Of a stretch of DNA of 5,530 bases, positions 5,454 through 5,530 are shown piece by piece (position 1 is the stretch's first letter; the number at the start of each line of letters is the position of its first letter). The stretch spans positions 1 through 5,530 of the forward strand of contig NZ_CAMPHN010000256.1 in NCBI RefSeq assembly GCF_946885885.1, read 5' to 3'. This stretch comes from an uncultured Pseudomonas sp. Lineage in GTDB: Bacteria; Pseudomonadota; Gammaproteobacteria; Pseudomonadales; Pseudomonadaceae. The notes beneath the pieces were generated by a model. That model saw only the letters and a list, made by a program, of their open reading frames with translations. It was not told the origin of the DNA and ran no database searches. The translations under genes and the position numbers were made by a program.

Positions 5454-5530
5454 ATGAGCGACGAAGAACTGGAACAAGACGAGCTGGAAGGGGCTGACGA
5501 GGACGACGGCGAGGAGCTGGCGTCGGCCGC
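5454..5530 (+). CDS. sutA: SutA-like acidic RNA polymerase-associated regulator, 5' fragment
   Basis: Only the first 26 residues are in the window, beginning MSDEELEQDELEGADEDDG. The segment is extremely acidic, with no basic residue, and reads almost identically to the N-terminus I remember for P. aeruginosa SutA. Family knowledge: SutA is a small (about 105 residues) largely disordered protein found through its expression in slow-growing cells; its acidic N-terminal tail helps it bind RNA polymerase and modulate initiation, favouring rRNA and maintenance genes. The amt-proximal position also agrees with the pseudomonad arrangement as I recall it. The rest of the protein, including the central helix and C-terminal tail, lies outside, so the name rests on the start alone. 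It is a separate transcription unit from the amt operon, which ends in a terminator upstream. Confidence 0.72.
   Translation, partial: MSDEELEQDELEGADEDDGEELASA

Overview
This window looks like a chromosomal core segment from a Pseudomonas-type gammaproteobacterium. The evidence is a GC-rich coding style, a GlnK that reads like the pseudomonad form, and the gene order comM - ubiK - (divergent) glnK - amtB - amtB - sutA-like. I recall this order, apart from the second amtB, from Pseudomonas genomes. The species cannot be fixed from the sequence. A tandem amtB pair fits what I recall of the P. stutzeri group better than P. aeruginosa. No mobile element, CRISPR array, tRNA or rRNA was seen.

Layout. 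Positions 1-1779 are read on the minus strand: ubiK (1507-1779), then comM (1472 down to the window edge, missing only its last few codons). They are 34 bases apart and probably co-transcribed. Positions 1780-2200 are a 421-base divergent intergenic region. It holds an extended -10 promoter for ubiK, two NtrC-type enhancer sites (one strong, one weak), a CG-alternating run, an AT-rich patch and a very good sigma-54 -24/-12 promoter facing glnK. A leader of about 190 bases with small inverted repeats follows. Positions 2201-5218 are glnK, amtB1 and amtB2 on the plus strand, followed by a strong intrinsic terminator (5236-5264). A new promoter lies right behind the terminator, and the window ends 26 codons into a very acidic protein that matches the start of SutA.

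How the genes work together. GlnK is the PII signal protein: under nitrogen excess the unmodified trimer plugs Amt channels, and when uridylylated at Tyr51 it releases them. AmtB1 and AmtB2 carry ammonium across the inner membrane. The sigma-54/NtrC control region makes this a nitrogen-starvation operon. The two Amt proteins are not recent copies of each other: AmtB1 is E. coli-like with a signal peptide, whereas AmtB2 lacks one and has motifs of the AMT1/cyanobacterial type.

I found no clearly novel system. The points most worth a second look are the mixed-clade Amt pair, the hairpins in the gap between the two amtB genes, the layered glnK control region and its structured leader, and the sutA promoter embedded in an inverted repeat.
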